A stretch of 64,000 bases of DNA from Streptomyces sp. GESEQ-35 (GTDB lineage Bacteria; Actinomycetota; Actinomycetes; Streptomycetales; Streptomycetaceae): assembly GCF_017948485.1 (NCBI RefSeq), contig NZ_JAFFSX010000018.1, positions 150,220 to 214,219 of the forward strand, in the 5' to 3' direction. The notes under the pieces were generated by a model, which worked only from the letters and a program-made list of their open reading frames with translations, did not search any database and was not told the origin of the DNA. The position numbers were made by a program, and so were the translations under genes. Positions within the stretch are counted from its first letter, which is position 1, and the number at the start of each line of letters is the position of its first letter. Below are positions 39,179 to 48,577 of this stretch, piece after piece.

Positions 39179-42100
39179 GGTCGGCAAAGGCGGCGGCGTT
39201 TTCGCGGGACTGTTCTCCAACGCCTCCAAAGCGATCCTCACCGCCTCGTCCAGCTGGACATCCCTCCCCGCCGCATAATCCTGCGGGCGCTGTACGACCT
39301 CCACGTCCGGATCCACCCCGTGGTTCTCGACGCCCCAGCCGTAATTCTCCAGCCAGAACGCGTACTTGGGCTGGGTGACGAGCGTGCCGTCGACGAGGCG
39401 GTAGCGGTTGTCGATGCCGATGACGCCGCCCCAGGTGCGGGTGCCCACCACCGGGCCGATGCCGAGCGCCTTGATCGCGGCGTTGACGATGTCGCCGTCG
39501 GAGCCGGAGTACTCGTTGGCGACGGCGACGACCGGGCCGCGCGGGGCGTCCTCGGGATAGCTGTAGGGCCGCATGCCGCGCGGTGACGCCCAGCCGACGA
39601 TGCGCCGGGCGAGCTTCTCGACGACCAGCTGGGAGGTGTGGCCGCCCCGGTTCTCACGGACGTCGACGACCAGCCCCTCCCGGGCGACCTCCACCCGGAG
39701 GTCACGGTGGATCTGGGCCCAGCCGGGCGCCTGCATGTCGGGCACGTGGAGGTAGCCGAGCCGGCCGCCGGAGCGTTCGTGGACGTAGGCCCGCCGGTCG
39801 GCGACCCAGGCGTGGTAGCGGAGCGGCTCCTCGTCGGCGACGGGGACGACGACGGCGTGCCGGGGGTCCCCGCCGCCGGCGGGTGACACCGTCAGCTCGA
39901 CCGGCTTGCCCGCCGTACCGACGAGGAGGGGGCCGGGTCCGGTCACCGGGTCGACCGGGACGCCGTTCACCGCCACGATGGCGTCTCCTGCCCGCACGGC
40001 CACGCCGGGCGCGGCGAGCGGGGCGCGGGCCTGCGGGTCGGACGTCTCCGAGGGCAGGATCCGGTCGATGCGCCAAGTGCCTTCCGGACCACGGGAGATG
40101 TCGGCGCCGAGCAGCCCCTGCCGGTCCCCGCCGTGACCGCCGCGCGGCATGACGTACGCGTGCGAGGTGCCCAGCTCGCCGTGCACCTCCCACAGCAGGT
40201 CGACCAGGTCGTCGTGGGTGGCGACCCGGTCGAGGAGGGGTCGGTAGCGGTCGAGGACGCCGGTCCAGTCGACGCCGCTGAGGTCGGGCCGCCAGAAGTT
40301 GTCCCGCATGATGCGGCCGTTCTCCTCGTACATCTGCCGCCACTCGGCTCCCGGGTCGACGGTCTGACGTACCCGGCCGAGGTCGACGGTGATGTTCGTG
40401 TCGCTGTCGTCGTCGTTCCCGGCGCGCCGGTCGCTGGGGACGACCTTCAGCTTGCCGTCGGTCCACAGCAGGACCCGCTTGCCGTCGCCGCTGACCCTGA
40501 AGTGGTCGGCGTCGTCCGCGAGATGCTCCACACGCCGCTGGACGAGGTCGTACCGCTCCAGCTCGGACTTGGGGTCGGGGTCGTCCGGGTTGGCCCGGGT
40601 GGCGCCCAGCGCCCCGCGCACGGGGTGGCGCAGCCACAGCACGCCGTCCTTCGCGGCGCGCAGGCCGGAGTAGCGGGCCGCCTCGACCGGGAACGGCACG
40701 ATCCGGTCGGCGAGGCCCTCCAGGTCGACGCGGGTGGTCGGGGCGCCCTCGCTGTCCGGGGTCTCGTCCTTGTCCGGCGCGTCGAAGGGGCGGCCGTGCC
40801 GCTGCGGGCCGAAGGGGGACGGGGTCGTCGCGGCCAGCGTGATCAGGTGCGGGCGGGCGCCGACCACGAAGGCCAGGTCGAAGACGTGCTCGTCGTAGAC
40901 CGGGTCGAACGAGCGTGTCGACAGGAAGGCGAGGTGCTTGCCGTCGAGGGTGAAGGCGGGCGCGTAGTCCTGGAAGCGCAGCGGGGTCGCCTCGGTGACC
41001 GACAGGTCGGTGGTGTTGGCGAGCTTGAGGTGGCGCAGTGGGCGCGGGCCGGGGTGCGACCAGGCCAGCCACCCCGAGTCCGGCGAGAAGACCAGGCCGG
41101 AGGCGTCGCCGTCCTCGCTGCGGTCGACCTCGCGCACCTCGCCCGTCTCGCGTTCGACGAGCAGGACGCGTCCGTCGTGCGAGGCGACGGCGGCCCGGCT
41201 GCCGTCGGGTGCCATCGCGAGGGCGAGGACGCGGCCGAGCTGCCCGGCGGCGAGCCGGCGCGGGGTCGCGCCCGGCGCGAGTCCGGTGGCCGGGGCGAAC
41301 TCCAGGGCGTCGTCGCCCTCGGCGTCCGTCACCCACACCACCCACTCCTCGCCGTCCGCGCGGAACGTGCGCGGCAGCCGGGCCCGTACGCCGGGTTCGG
41401 CGGCGAGCGCGCGGGCCGGGCCCGAGCGGTGGGTGACCCAGTGCACGGCGCCGCGCACGGCGACCGCGCTGCCGCGCGCGGTGTGGTCGGGAGAGGCCGA
41501 CCCGAACCAGCGGGCGGCGTTCACCGGGTAGGGCTGCCGGTCGGTGCGCTGCCCGCCCAGCCGGATGTCGAGCCTGCGCGGCTCGGCACCGTCGAGGTCG
41601 TCCAGGACCCGGAGTTCACCGGCACAGGAGTAGACGACGCGGGTGCCGTCGCCGGAGGCGTGCCGGGCGTAGAAGCCCTCGGCCGGAGTGTGCCGCCGTA
41701 GATCCGAACCGTCGGCGAGGGAGGAGTACAGCGCCCCGACACCCTCGTGGTCGGAGAGAAACGCGATCCGCTCCCCGGCCCACACCGGGTACTCGATGTT
41801 GCCGTCGACGGCTTCATGCAGCCGTACGAACTCCCCGTCCCCCTCGCGGTCGATCCACAACTTGCCCGCCGTACCGCCCCGGTACCGCTTCCACCACGCC
41901 GCCTCGCGTCCCATGGGCGAGGAGAGCAGCACAGCGCTCGGGCCGTAGGCGACGTGGCCGACCCAGCCGTACGGCAGGACGGTCGACGGTCCGCCGTCGA
42001 GCGGGACGGCGTGGGCCCAGCTGCGGCGGAGGTTGGCCTGGCCGTGGGTGGTGATGGCGAGGACCTGGCCGTCGGGGGTCCAGCCGCGCACCTGGGTGCG

Positions 42101-42373
42101 CGAACTGCCCCAGTGCGTCAGGCGCTTGGCGGGACCGCCGTCGACGGGGGCGATGTGCACCTCGGGGGCGCCGTCGCGGGTGGAGGTCCACGCCACCGTC
42201 GTACCGTCGGGCGAGATACGCGGCAGGGTGACCGGCACGTTGTCGGCGCTGACCCGCCAGGCCCGGCCGCCGTCGAGGGGCGCGAGCCAGACGTCGTCCT
42301 CGGCGGTGAAGGCGACCAGGTCGCCGTGCAGGTGCGGAAAGCGGAGATACGCGGCGGATCCAGGCTCTGTCAC
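39176..42373 (-). CDS. tricorn protease-like S41 peptidase
   Basis: A 1065-aa cytoplasmic peptidase that trims proteasome products. The N-terminal half (about 1-600) shows the two beta-propellers, with repeats such as LRFPHLHGDLVAF and ISPDGTTVAWTSTRDG. A helical C1 domain with catalytic His (GTSHAYVMPRG), a PDZ domain near 760-850 (AGDAIVAVNGVPVDP), and the S41 core with nucleophile Ser in NEYSGSDGDIVN follow. Length matches Streptomyces tricorn. Its stop codon is supplied by a copy of the dispersed element. Confidence 0.94.
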   Translation of the reverse strand: MTEPGSAAYLRFPHLHGDLVAFTAEDDVWLAPLDGGRAWRVSADNVPVTLPRISPDGTTVAWTSTRDGAPEVHIAPVDGGPAKRLTHWGSSRTQVRGWTPDGQVLAITTHGQANLRRSWAHAVPLDGGPSTVLPYGWVGHVAYGPSAVLLSSPMGREAAWWKRYRGGTAGKLWIDREGDGEFVRLHEAVDGNIEYPVWAGERIAFLSDHEGVGALYSSLADGSDLRRHTPAEGFYARHASGDGTRVVYSCAGELRVLDDLDGAEPRRLDIRLGGQRTDRQPYPVNAARWFGSASPDHTARGSAVAVRGAVHWVTHRSGPARALAAEPGVRARLPRTFRADGEEWVVWVTDAEGDDALEFAPATGLAPGATPRRLAAGQLGRVLALAMAPDGSRAAVASHDGRVLLVERETGEVREVDRSEDGDASGLVFSPDSGWLAWSHPGPRPLRHLKLANTTDLSVTEATPLRFQDYAPAFTLDGKHLAFLSTRSFDPVYDEHVFDLAFVVGARPHLITLAATTPSPFGPQRHGRPFDAPDKDETPDSEGAPTTRVDLEGLADRIVPFPVEAARYSGLRAAKDGVLWLRHPVRGALGATRANPDDPDPKSELERYDLVQRRVEHLADDADHFRVSGDGKRVLLWTDGKLKVVPSDRRAGNDDDSDTNITVDLGRVRQTVDPGAEWRQMYEENGRIMRDNFWRPDLSGVDWTGVLDRYRPLLDRVATHDDLVDLLWEVHGELGTSHAYVMPRGGHGGDRQGLLGADISRGPEGTWRIDRILPSETSDPQARAPLAAPGVAVRAGDAIVAVNGVPVDPVTGPGPLLVGTAGKPVELTVSPAGGGDPRHAVVVPVADEEPLRYHAWVADRRAYVHERSGGRLGYLHVPDMQAPGWAQIHRDLRVEVAREGLVVDVRENRGGHTSQLVVEKLARRIVGWASPRGMRPYSYPEDAPRGPVVAVANEYSGSDGDIVNAAIKALGIGPVVGTRTWGGVIGIDNRYRLVDGTLVTQPKYAFWLENYGWGVENHGVDPDVEVVQRPQDYAAGRDVQLDEAVRIALEALENSPAKTPPPLPT

Positions 42374-42418
42374 CCGATCACCCTATGCAGGGGCGGCGCC
42401 ACTGGACAGGGCTTTGGA

Positions 42419-42964
42419 TCACTTGCCCTCGGGCCAGCAGTCCGGTTGCTCCTTGCACCACAGGGTCTTGGTCTCGGTGACCGTGACCGTGGCTCCGGGC
42501 TGCTGCGGGTTGTTGACCGGCGGGGTGTTCGCCGCGTCGCAGTCACCGAGCCCCTCGACGTGGAACCACTCCTTGCCGTCGATCTTGGCGGTGAGGTCTC
42601 CGCGTACGCACTTGCCGTTGACCGCGCGGGTCACCTTGCCGGTGACGGTGATGTCCTGGCCCTGATCGGTGCGCCCCTGGCAGTCGACGGTGGCGACGGC
42701 GTTCGCGGTCGGGGTCGAACTTCCGGGCGTGCCGGCCTTGTTGCCGTCGTCGAACGTGGCCGTGCAGCTGAGCCAGCTCACGTTCGCGTGCTGCCGTTCC
42801 AGTTCCCTGGTGACGGTCTGGTCGGTCGTGTACGCCACCGTCACGGAACTCAGCCCGGCCGGATCACAGGCGACAGCGGTACCGACGGCGACCACGACGA
42901 CCCCCGCCACGGCAGCCGTCCGCTGCATACGCGGGCGATCCCAAATCCGCCTCAATGCCCCCAT
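42419..42964 (-). CDS. putative lipoprotein of unknown function
   Basis: A 181-aa exported protein. After a basic start (MGALRRIWDRPR) a hydrophobic stretch ends in VGTAVAC, a likely lipobox with Cys33. The mature part has several Cys (WLSCTATF, TVDCQG, GKCVRGDL, GDCDAANT, LWCKEQPDC), consistent with disulfides, and TVDCQGRTDQGQDITVTGKV resembles the DUF4333 group. No enzymatic motif. It lies upstream of the tricorn gene (45-base gap), same strand; relation unknown. Confidence 0.68.
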   Translation of the reverse strand: MGALRRIWDRPRMQRTAAVAGVVVVAVGTAVACDPAGLSSVTVAYTTDQTVTRELERQHANVSWLSCTATFDDGNKAGTPGSSTPTANAVATVDCQGRTDQGQDITVTGKVTRAVNGKCVRGDLTAKIDGKEWFHVEGLGDCDAANTPPVNNPQQPGATVTVTETKTLWCKEQPDCWPEGK

Positions 42965-43058
42965 GGACGGCAGCCTCCCACTGTCCCGGCCGACGCGGAA
43001 GAGTGCATACGGCCACTCAGAGCCCTCTCACGTCACAATCAAGTGCCGCCCAACTGAG

Positions 43059-43110
43059 GCGCCCCGAAGGGGCGCGGGGAACTGCGCGACCAGCCCCCAC
43101 CGGGCCGCGG
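43059..43110 (+). repeat. dispersed intergenic element, copy 6
   Basis: GCGCCCC-GAA-GGGGCGC hairpin plus intact tail. Both neighbours are on the minus strand: it is 3' of the VOC gene and antisense to it, and lies before the lipoprotein start. Confidence 0.88.
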
Positions 43111-43144
43111 CTGCATCACCGCATATCCCTCCACGGCGGAGCGC

Positions 43145-43537
43145 TCACGTGCGTAGCAGCAGCCACTCCTGGAGTTCCACAAGGTTGCCCTCCGGGTCCT
43201 TCAGGTGGGCCACGCGCATGCGGGAGGTGGTATGGGCCGGCCCATGGAGCAGCGTGGCGCCGCGGGTGGTGATGCGGTCGCAGTAGGTGTCCAGGTCGTC
43301 GACGCGCAGGACGACCAGGGAGCGGTGGCCCGTGGCGGTGTCACCCAGCTCGCCGAGGACCTCGGCCATCATCGCCCGGTCCTGGAGCGCGATCCCCGCG
43401 GAGCCGATGGCGGGACTGAACTTCTCGTACGGGCCCTCGGTCGCCCCCGACTGGGGCTTGAGGCCGAGGACGTCGGCGTAGAAGCGGTAGCAGGTGGCGA
43501 AGTCGGTGACGAGCAGTCGTACTTGGGCGAGTTCCAT
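43145..43537 (-). CDS. VOC/glyoxalase-family protein
   Basis: A 130-aa protein with the paired beta-alpha-beta-beta-beta fold. The ATG at 43537 (MELAQVRLLVTDFATCYRFY) is the natural start. The Glu in DPEGNLVELQEW is the usual metal ligand of the second module. It could be a dioxygenase, an antibiotic-binding protein or an uncharacterised lyase. It follows rsmE on the same strand by 17 bases. Confidence 0.85.
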   Translation of the reverse strand: MELAQVRLLVTDFATCYRFYADVLGLKPQSGATEGPYEKFSPAIGSAGIALQDRAMMAEVLGELGDTATGHRSLVVLRVDDLDTYCDRITTRGATLLHGPAHTTSRMRVAHLKDPEGNLVELQEWLLLRT

Positions 43538-43554
43538 GACCCACTCCCGGGTGT

Positions 43555-44292
43555 TCAGGACCACCGGCCGGTTCGGCCGAGGAGCAGGGCCGCCGCCGCG
43601 GTCCCGGCGGTGGACGTACGCAGCACACTGGGCCCGAGCCGGTACGCCTGCGCACCGGCCTCCTCGAACAGCGCCAACTCCTCGGGAGCGACGCCCCCTT
43701 CGGGCCCGACGACCAACACGATCTCACCCTCGGCGGGGAGTTCGACACCGGCCAGCGGCTCCGTACCGCTTTCATGCAGTACGGCGGCGAAGTCGGCCTT
43801 CGCCAGAAGTGCCGCGACCTGCTTGGAGGTTGCCGCGTCCGCGACCTCCGGGAAGCGCACCCGGCGGGACTGCTTGCCGGCCTCGCGTGCCGTGGCCCGC
43901 CACTTGGCCAGCGCCTTCAGGCCACGCTCGCCCTTCCACTGCGTGATGCAGCGGGAGGCCGCCCACGGGACGATCGCGTCCACGCCGACCTCGGTCATGG
44001 TCTCGACGGCGAGTTCACCGCGGTCGCCCTTGGGGAGTGCCTGGACGACCGTGATGCGGGGGGTCTCCTCCGGCTCCTCGCGCACGCCGTGCGGGCGGAC
44101 GACGAGCCGGTCCTTGCCCTCGGCGGCGACCACCTCGCACTCGGCCCAGCGCCCGGCGCCGTCCGTGAGGACGACGGCCTCCCCGGACCGCAGCCGCTTC
44201 ACGGAGACGGCGTGCCGCCCTTCGGGGCCGTCGAGCACGAACTCGGTCCCGACTCCCTTGAGTTGGTCGACGACGAAGACGGGGGCGGTCAT
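43555..44292 (-). CDS. rsmE: 16S rRNA (uracil-1498-N3)-methyltransferase RsmE
   Basis: A 245-aa SPOUT-class enzyme. The N-terminal PUA-like part (HAVSVKRLRSGEAVVLTDG) leads to the trefoil-knot domain with VVGPEGGVAPEEL and LGPSVLRTSTAGTAAAAL, the S-adenosylmethionine site. The ATG at 44292 overlaps the stop of the nitronate monooxygenase gene (ATGA). Confidence 0.95.
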   Translation of the reverse strand: MTAPVFVVDQLKGVGTEFVLDGPEGRHAVSVKRLRSGEAVVLTDGAGRWAECEVVAAEGKDRLVVRPHGVREEPEETPRITVVQALPKGDRGELAVETMTEVGVDAIVPWAASRCITQWKGERGLKALAKWRATAREAGKQSRRVRFPEVADAATSKQVAALLAKADFAAVLHESGTEPLAGVELPAEGEIVLVVGPEGGVAPEELALFEEAGAQAYRLGPSVLRTSTAGTAAAALLLGRTGRWS

Positions 44293-45377
44293 CGTGGACC
44301 GCCTCCGGTGGGGGGAAAGGCCGACAACGCTGTCTTCGCGGCATGGACCTCGGCGGCCAGCACCTCCACCAGCTGTCCGGCGGGCAGTTCGCGGGCCATC
44401 CGGTGGCCCTGTCCCGCCCACAGCGCCATGCCCTGCGCGTCGCCCGCCTTGGCGGCCGCCTTGCGCAGCGGCGAGGTGAGGTGGTGGATCTCCGGGTAGG
44501 CGGCGGGCGCGTACGGGCCGTGCTCGCGCATGAAGCGGTTGACCAGACCGCGGGCCGGGCGTCCGGAGAACGCCCGCGTCAACTCCGTACGGACGAACAG
44601 GGGGTTGGTCAGCGCCCGCTTGTGCACGGCGTTGGCGCCGGACTCGGGCGTGGCGAGGAACGCCGTGCCGAGCTGGGCCGCGCCGGCGCCCGCGGCGAGG
44701 GCGGCGGCGATCTGGCTGCCGCGCATCAGGCCGCCGGCGGCGACGAGCGGCAGCGACACGGTCTCCCGGACCTGCGCGATCAGCGACAGAAGGCCGATGC
44801 CACTGCCGTCCATCTCCTGGACGTCCCGGTGGGTGCCCTGATGGCCGCCCGCCTCGACGCCCTGCACGACCACCCCGTCGGCGCCGGCCCGCTGCACGGC
44901 GAGGGCCTCCTCGGCGGTGGTCGCGGTGACCAGCGTGAAGGTGCCGACGCGGCGCAGGGAGTCCAGGACGTCCCGGCTGGGCACGCCGAAGTGGAAGGAG
45001 ACCAGCGGCACCGGGTTGTCGAGCAGGACGGCGAGCTTGGCGTCGTAGCCGTCGTCGCGGCCGCTCTCGGGGTCGCCGAGCTCCGTCTCGTACCAGGCGG
45101 CCTCGCCGGCCAGCTGGTGGGCGTAGACGTCGACGGCGGCGGGGTCCGCGTACTCCGGCTGCGGCATGAACAGATTCACGCCGAAGGGCCGGCTCGTCAG
45201 GCTCCGCAGCTGCTTGATCTCCTGGTACAAGCCGTCGGCGGTCTTGTACCCGGCGGCCAGGAACCCGAGCCCGCCGGCCTCGGACACGGCGGCCGCGAGA
45301 TGCGGGACGGATACTCCGCCCGCCATGGGGGCCTGCACGATCGGATGAGGGAAGAGATCGGTCAGTGCGGAGGACAT
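44289..45377 (-). CDS. nitronate monooxygenase-family flavoprotein
   Basis: A 362-aa FMN enzyme of the NMO/2-nitropropane dioxygenase family. IVQAPMAGGVSVP, GVNLFMP, GADGVVVQGVEAGGHQG with the catalytic His, and PLVAAGGLMRG (phosphate site) are seen. Members oxidise alkyl nitronates such as propionate 3-nitronate; a few are enoyl-reductase-like. Translational coupling to rsmE is common in actinobacteria and does not show shared function. Confidence 0.9.
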   Translation of the reverse strand: MSSALTDLFPHPIVQAPMAGGVSVPHLAAAVSEAGGLGFLAAGYKTADGLYQEIKQLRSLTSRPFGVNLFMPQPEYADPAAVDVYAHQLAGEAAWYETELGDPESGRDDGYDAKLAVLLDNPVPLVSFHFGVPSRDVLDSLRRVGTFTLVTATTAEEALAVQRAGADGVVVQGVEAGGHQGTHRDVQEMDGSGIGLLSLIAQVRETVSLPLVAAGGLMRGSQIAAALAAGAGAAQLGTAFLATPESGANAVHKRALTNPLFVRTELTRAFSGRPARGLVNRFMREHGPYAPAAYPEIHHLTSPLRKAAAKAGDAQGMALWAGQGHRMARELPAGQLVEVLAAEVHAAKTALSAFPPTGGGPR

Positions 45378-45498
45378 GACGGCATGTTGTCACGTCCTCC
45401 GAACAAGTCCGAATCCGGCCTTCCCCTTGGCATAGGCCATCGGCATACGAGGTACGGCGACCGCCGAAGGCGATCTCAACGGCCGCCGAGACACGACG

Positions 45499-46638
45499 TC
45501 AGCGCCCGTTGAAGGCATCCTTCAGCCGCGAGAACAACCCTTGCTGCCCCGGCTGGAACTGCCCCGTGGGCCGTTCCTCGCCGCGCAGCTTGGCCAGTTC
45601 TCGGAGGAGGCGTTCCTGTTCCGGGTCCAGCTTGGACGGGGTGGTGACCTCGACGTGGACGATGAGGTCACCGCGTCCGCCGCCGCGCAGGTGCGTGACG
45701 CCCCGGCCGTGCTTCGGGATCGACTGGCCGGACTGGGTGCCGGGCCGGATGTCGACCTCCTCCATGCCGTCCAGGGTCTCCAGCGGCACCTTCGTGCCGA
45801 GGGACGCCGCGGTCATCGGGATGGTGACCGTGCAGTGCAGGTCGTCCCCGCGCCGCTGGAAGGTCGAGTGCGGCAGCTCGTGGATCTCGACGTACAGGTC
45901 ACCGGCGGGGCCGCCGCCCGGGCCGACCTCGCCCTCGCCCGCGAGCTGGATGCGGGTGCCGTTGTCGACACCGGCCGGGATCTTGACCGTCAGGGTGCGA
46001 CGGGACCGTACCCGCCCGTCGCCCGCGCACTCCGGGCACGGGGTCGGGACGACGGTGCCGAAGCCCTGGCACTGGGGGCAGGGGCGGGACGTCATGACCT
46101 GGCCCAGGAAGGACCGGGTGACCTGCGACACCTCACCGCGGCCACGGCACATGTCACACGTCTGGGCGGTGGTGCCCGGTGCCGCGCCCTCGCCGTTGCA
46201 GGTGTTGCAGACGATCGCCGTGTCGACCTGGATGTCCTTCGTCGTGCCGAAGGCAGCCTCGTCGAGCTCGATGTCCAGCCGGATCATCGCGTCCTGGCCG
46301 CGCCGCGTACGGGACCGCGGGCCCCGCTGCGACGCCGTACCGAAGAACGCGTCCATGATGTCCGAGAAGTTCCCGAAGCCGCCCGCGCCGAAGCCGCCCG
46401 CGCCACCGGCGCCGCCGGCCTGCGAGAGCGGGTCGCCGCCGAGGTCGTAGACCTGCTTCTTCTGCGGGTCCGACAGCACCTCGTAGGCGGCGTTGATCTC
46501 CTTGAACCGCTCTTGGGTCTTCGGATCCGGATTGACGTCCGGGTGCAGCTCGCGTGCGAGCCGCCGGAAGGCCTTCTTGATCTCTTCCTGCGACGCGTCG
46601 CGGCGCACGCCGAGAACGGCGTAGTAGTCCGTGGCCAC
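45499..46638 (-). CDS. dnaJ: chaperone DnaJ
   Basis: A 379-aa type I co-chaperone for DnaK. Order: J domain with HPD motif (LHPDVNPD, about 5-70), Gly/Phe-rich linker (SQAGGAGGAGGFGAGGFGNF), zinc domain with four CxxCxGxG motifs (CNTCNGEG, CDMCRGRG, CPQCQGFG, CPECAGDG, about 145-210), and C-terminal substrate domains. The GTG at 46638 directly abuts the hrcA stop. As the second gene of the hrcA operon it is under CIRCE/HrcA heat-shock control; this is the dnaJ2 type, separate from the one beside dnaK. Confidence 0.95.
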   Translation of the reverse strand: MATDYYAVLGVRRDASQEEIKKAFRRLARELHPDVNPDPKTQERFKEINAAYEVLSDPQKKQVYDLGGDPLSQAGGAGGAGGFGAGGFGNFSDIMDAFFGTASQRGPRSRTRRGQDAMIRLDIELDEAAFGTTKDIQVDTAIVCNTCNGEGAAPGTTAQTCDMCRGRGEVSQVTRSFLGQVMTSRPCPQCQGFGTVVPTPCPECAGDGRVRSRRTLTVKIPAGVDNGTRIQLAGEGEVGPGGGPAGDLYVEIHELPHSTFQRRGDDLHCTVTIPMTAASLGTKVPLETLDGMEEVDIRPGTQSGQSIPKHGRGVTHLRGGGRGDLIVHVEVTTPSKLDPEQERLLRELAKLRGEERPTGQFQPGQQGLFSRLKDAFNGR

Positions 46639-47655
46639 TTACGACTCCGCCAGGATCTGTCCGACGTACCGTGCCACTGCGCGTACCGCTCCCATCGTTC
46701 CCGGGTAATCCATGCGGGTCGGTCCGACCACGCCGAGCTTGGCGACTGCCTCGCCGCCCGAACCGTAGCCGACCGACACGACGGACGTGGAGTTGAGTCC
46801 CTCATAGGCGTTCTCATGACCGATGCGTACGGTCATGCCCGAATCCCCGGCCTCACCAAGCAACTTGAGGAGCACGACCTGCTCCTCCAGCGCTTCGAGC
46901 ACCGGCCGGATCGTGAGGGGAAAGTCATGCCCGAAGCGGGTCAGATTGGCGGTGCCGCCGATCATCAGCCGCTCTTCGTTCTCCTCGACGAGGGTCTCCA
47001 GGAGGGTGGAGAGCACCGTCGAGACCGTACCGCGGTCCTCTACGTCGAAGCCCTCGGGCAGGTCCTCGACCAACAGCGGGACATCGGAGAACCGCCGTCC
47101 CGCGACCCGGCTGTTGAGCCGCGCGCGTAGATCGGCCAGAGAGGCCTCCCCGAACGGCGCCGGACAGTCGACCATCCGCTGCTCGACCCGCCCGGTGTCC
47201 GTGATCAGCACGAGCATCACGCGCGCGGGAGCGAGCGAGAGCAGTTCCACGTGCCGCACGGTGGAGCGGGTGAGCGACGGGTACTGCACGATGGCGACCT
47301 GCCGCGTCAGCTGCGCCAGCAGCCGCACGGTCCGGGCCACCACGTCGTCGAGATCGACGGCGCCGTCGAGGAAGTGGTGAATGGCACGCCGCTCGGGCGC
47401 GCTCATCGGCTTGACGCCGGCCAGCTTGTCGACGAAGAGGCGGTAGCCCTTGTCCGTCGGAATGCGCCCGGCGCTGGTGTGCGGCTGGGCGATGAACCCC
47501 TCGTCCTCCAGGGCGGCCATGTCGTTGCGCACGGTCGCCGGGGAGACACCGAGGTTGTGCCGCTCGGTGAGCGCCTTGGAGCCGACCGGCTCCTCCGTGC
47601 CGACATAGTCCTGGACGATCGCGCGCAGCACCTGAAGCCTGCGTTCACTCAGCAC
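46639..47655 (-). CDS. hrcA: heat-inducible transcription repressor HrcA
   Basis: A 338-aa repressor that binds CIRCE. The GTG at 47655 has GGAGGT seven bases upstream; longer frames are discounted. The N-terminal winged helix (RLQVLRAIVQDYVGTEEPVGSKAL, VSPATVRNDMAALEDEGFI, HTSAGRIPTDKGYRLFV) and the C-terminal GAF-like dimer domain are complete. It represses its own operon and, as usual in Streptomyces, groEL genes elsewhere. A perfect CIRCE lies upstream. Confidence 0.97.
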   Translation of the reverse strand: MLSERRLQVLRAIVQDYVGTEEPVGSKALTERHNLGVSPATVRNDMAALEDEGFIAQPHTSAGRIPTDKGYRLFVDKLAGVKPMSAPERRAIHHFLDGAVDLDDVVARTVRLLAQLTRQVAIVQYPSLTRSTVRHVELLSLAPARVMLVLITDTGRVEQRMVDCPAPFGEASLADLRARLNSRVAGRRFSDVPLLVEDLPEGFDVEDRGTVSTVLSTLLETLVEENEERLMIGGTANLTRFGHDFPLTIRPVLEALEEQVVLLKLLGEAGDSGMTVRIGHENAYEGLNSTSVVSVGYGSGGEAVAKLGVVGPTRMDYPGTMGAVRAVARYVGQILAES

Positions 47656-47693
47656 TGCGCACACCTCCAGAAGTCGTCCTCTCGGCGCTTCGC

Positions 47694-47720
47694 CTGGCAC
47701 TCTTCACTTCCGAGTGCCAG
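47694..47720. promoter_or_regulatory. CIRCE operator of hrcA-dnaJ
   Basis: CTGGCACTC (47694-47702), nine bases, then GAGTGCCAG (47712-47720): a perfect 9-bp inverted repeat with the N9 spacing of CIRCE. It lies 39 bases before the hrcA start. TACACT (minus strand, 47734-47739) is a likely -10, which puts the operator at the start of the transcript. Confidence 0.95.
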
Positions 47721-47817
47721 AGTTCCCCGGCCCAGTGTACGGCCGTGGGGTACGCCCCGGGCAAGGCCGGTCCTGCGACGTCGTGCTGCGACTCAGGGTC
47801 CCCGCTAGCGTCGCCCT

Positions 47818-48543
47818 ATGAAGGTGACTTGGGAAGAGCTGGGGTGGGAGCCGCTGGCGGCCGGGGTGGGGCGGTGCCGGCTGCCCGTGTGGGACTGCAC
47901 GGCGGGGCTGGTCGTCGGGGCGGGCGCGGCCCTGGTGATCGACGCCGGGTCGAGCCTGGCGGAGGGTGCACGCGTGCGTGCCGGGGCGCAGGAGCTCGCC
48001 GGGCACCGTGTGACCCACCTCGCGCTCACGCATCCGCACTTCGACCATGTCTTCGGGGCGGCGGCGTTCGCGGGCGCGGAGCTGTACGCCGCTGTGGGCA
48101 TCGACACGGTGTACACGCACGCCGGCCGCGAGGAGCTGCGCGCGGACGCGGTGCGCCACGGTCTGGACGCCGGACCGGCGGACGAGGCGGTGGAGGCCCT
48201 CGCGCCGCCCCGCCATCACGTCTCCGGCGAGTGGACCCTCGACCTGGGCGGCGGCCGTCAGGTCCTCCTCGCCAACGTCGGCCCCGGCCACACCGCCCAC
48301 GACCTCGCAGTCCTCGTCCCCGGCGACCCCGAGGTCGTCTTCTGCGGCGATCTGGTCGAGGAGTCCGGCGAGCCGCAGGCGGGCCCCGACGCCGTACCGA
48401 CGCACTGGCCCGCGGCCCTGGACCGCCTGCTGGATCTCGGCGGCGAGGACGCGCTGTACGTGCCCGGTCACGGAGCGGTGGTGGACGCGGCGTTCGTACG
48501 AGCACAGCGGAACGCGCTGGCAAGGCAATTCGGCGTGTCGTAA
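47818..48543 (+). CDS. metallo-beta-lactamase-fold hydrolase
   Basis: A 241-aa MBL-fold enzyme. The metal motif LTHPHFDHVFG (HxHxDH) is near 70-78, with more ligands at GPGHTAHD, FCGDLVEE and VPGHGAV. This is the general glyoxalase II-like pattern; substrate unknown. It is divergent from hrcA and 34 bases before the DUF3097 gene on the same strand. Confidence 0.88.
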   Translation: MKVTWEELGWEPLAAGVGRCRLPVWDCTAGLVVGAGAALVIDAGSSLAEGARVRAGAQELAGHRVTHLALTHPHFDHVFGAAAFAGAELYAAVGIDTVYTHAGREELRADAVRHGLDAGPADEAVEALAPPRHHVSGEWTLDLGGGRQVLLANVGPGHTAHDLAVLVPGDPEVVFCGDLVEESGEPQAGPDAVPTHWPAALDRLLDLGGEDALYVPGHGAVVDAAFVRAQRNALARQFGVS

Positions 48544-48577
48544 CCGCTCCCCGCCGGCTTCTCCTATCGTCATCCGA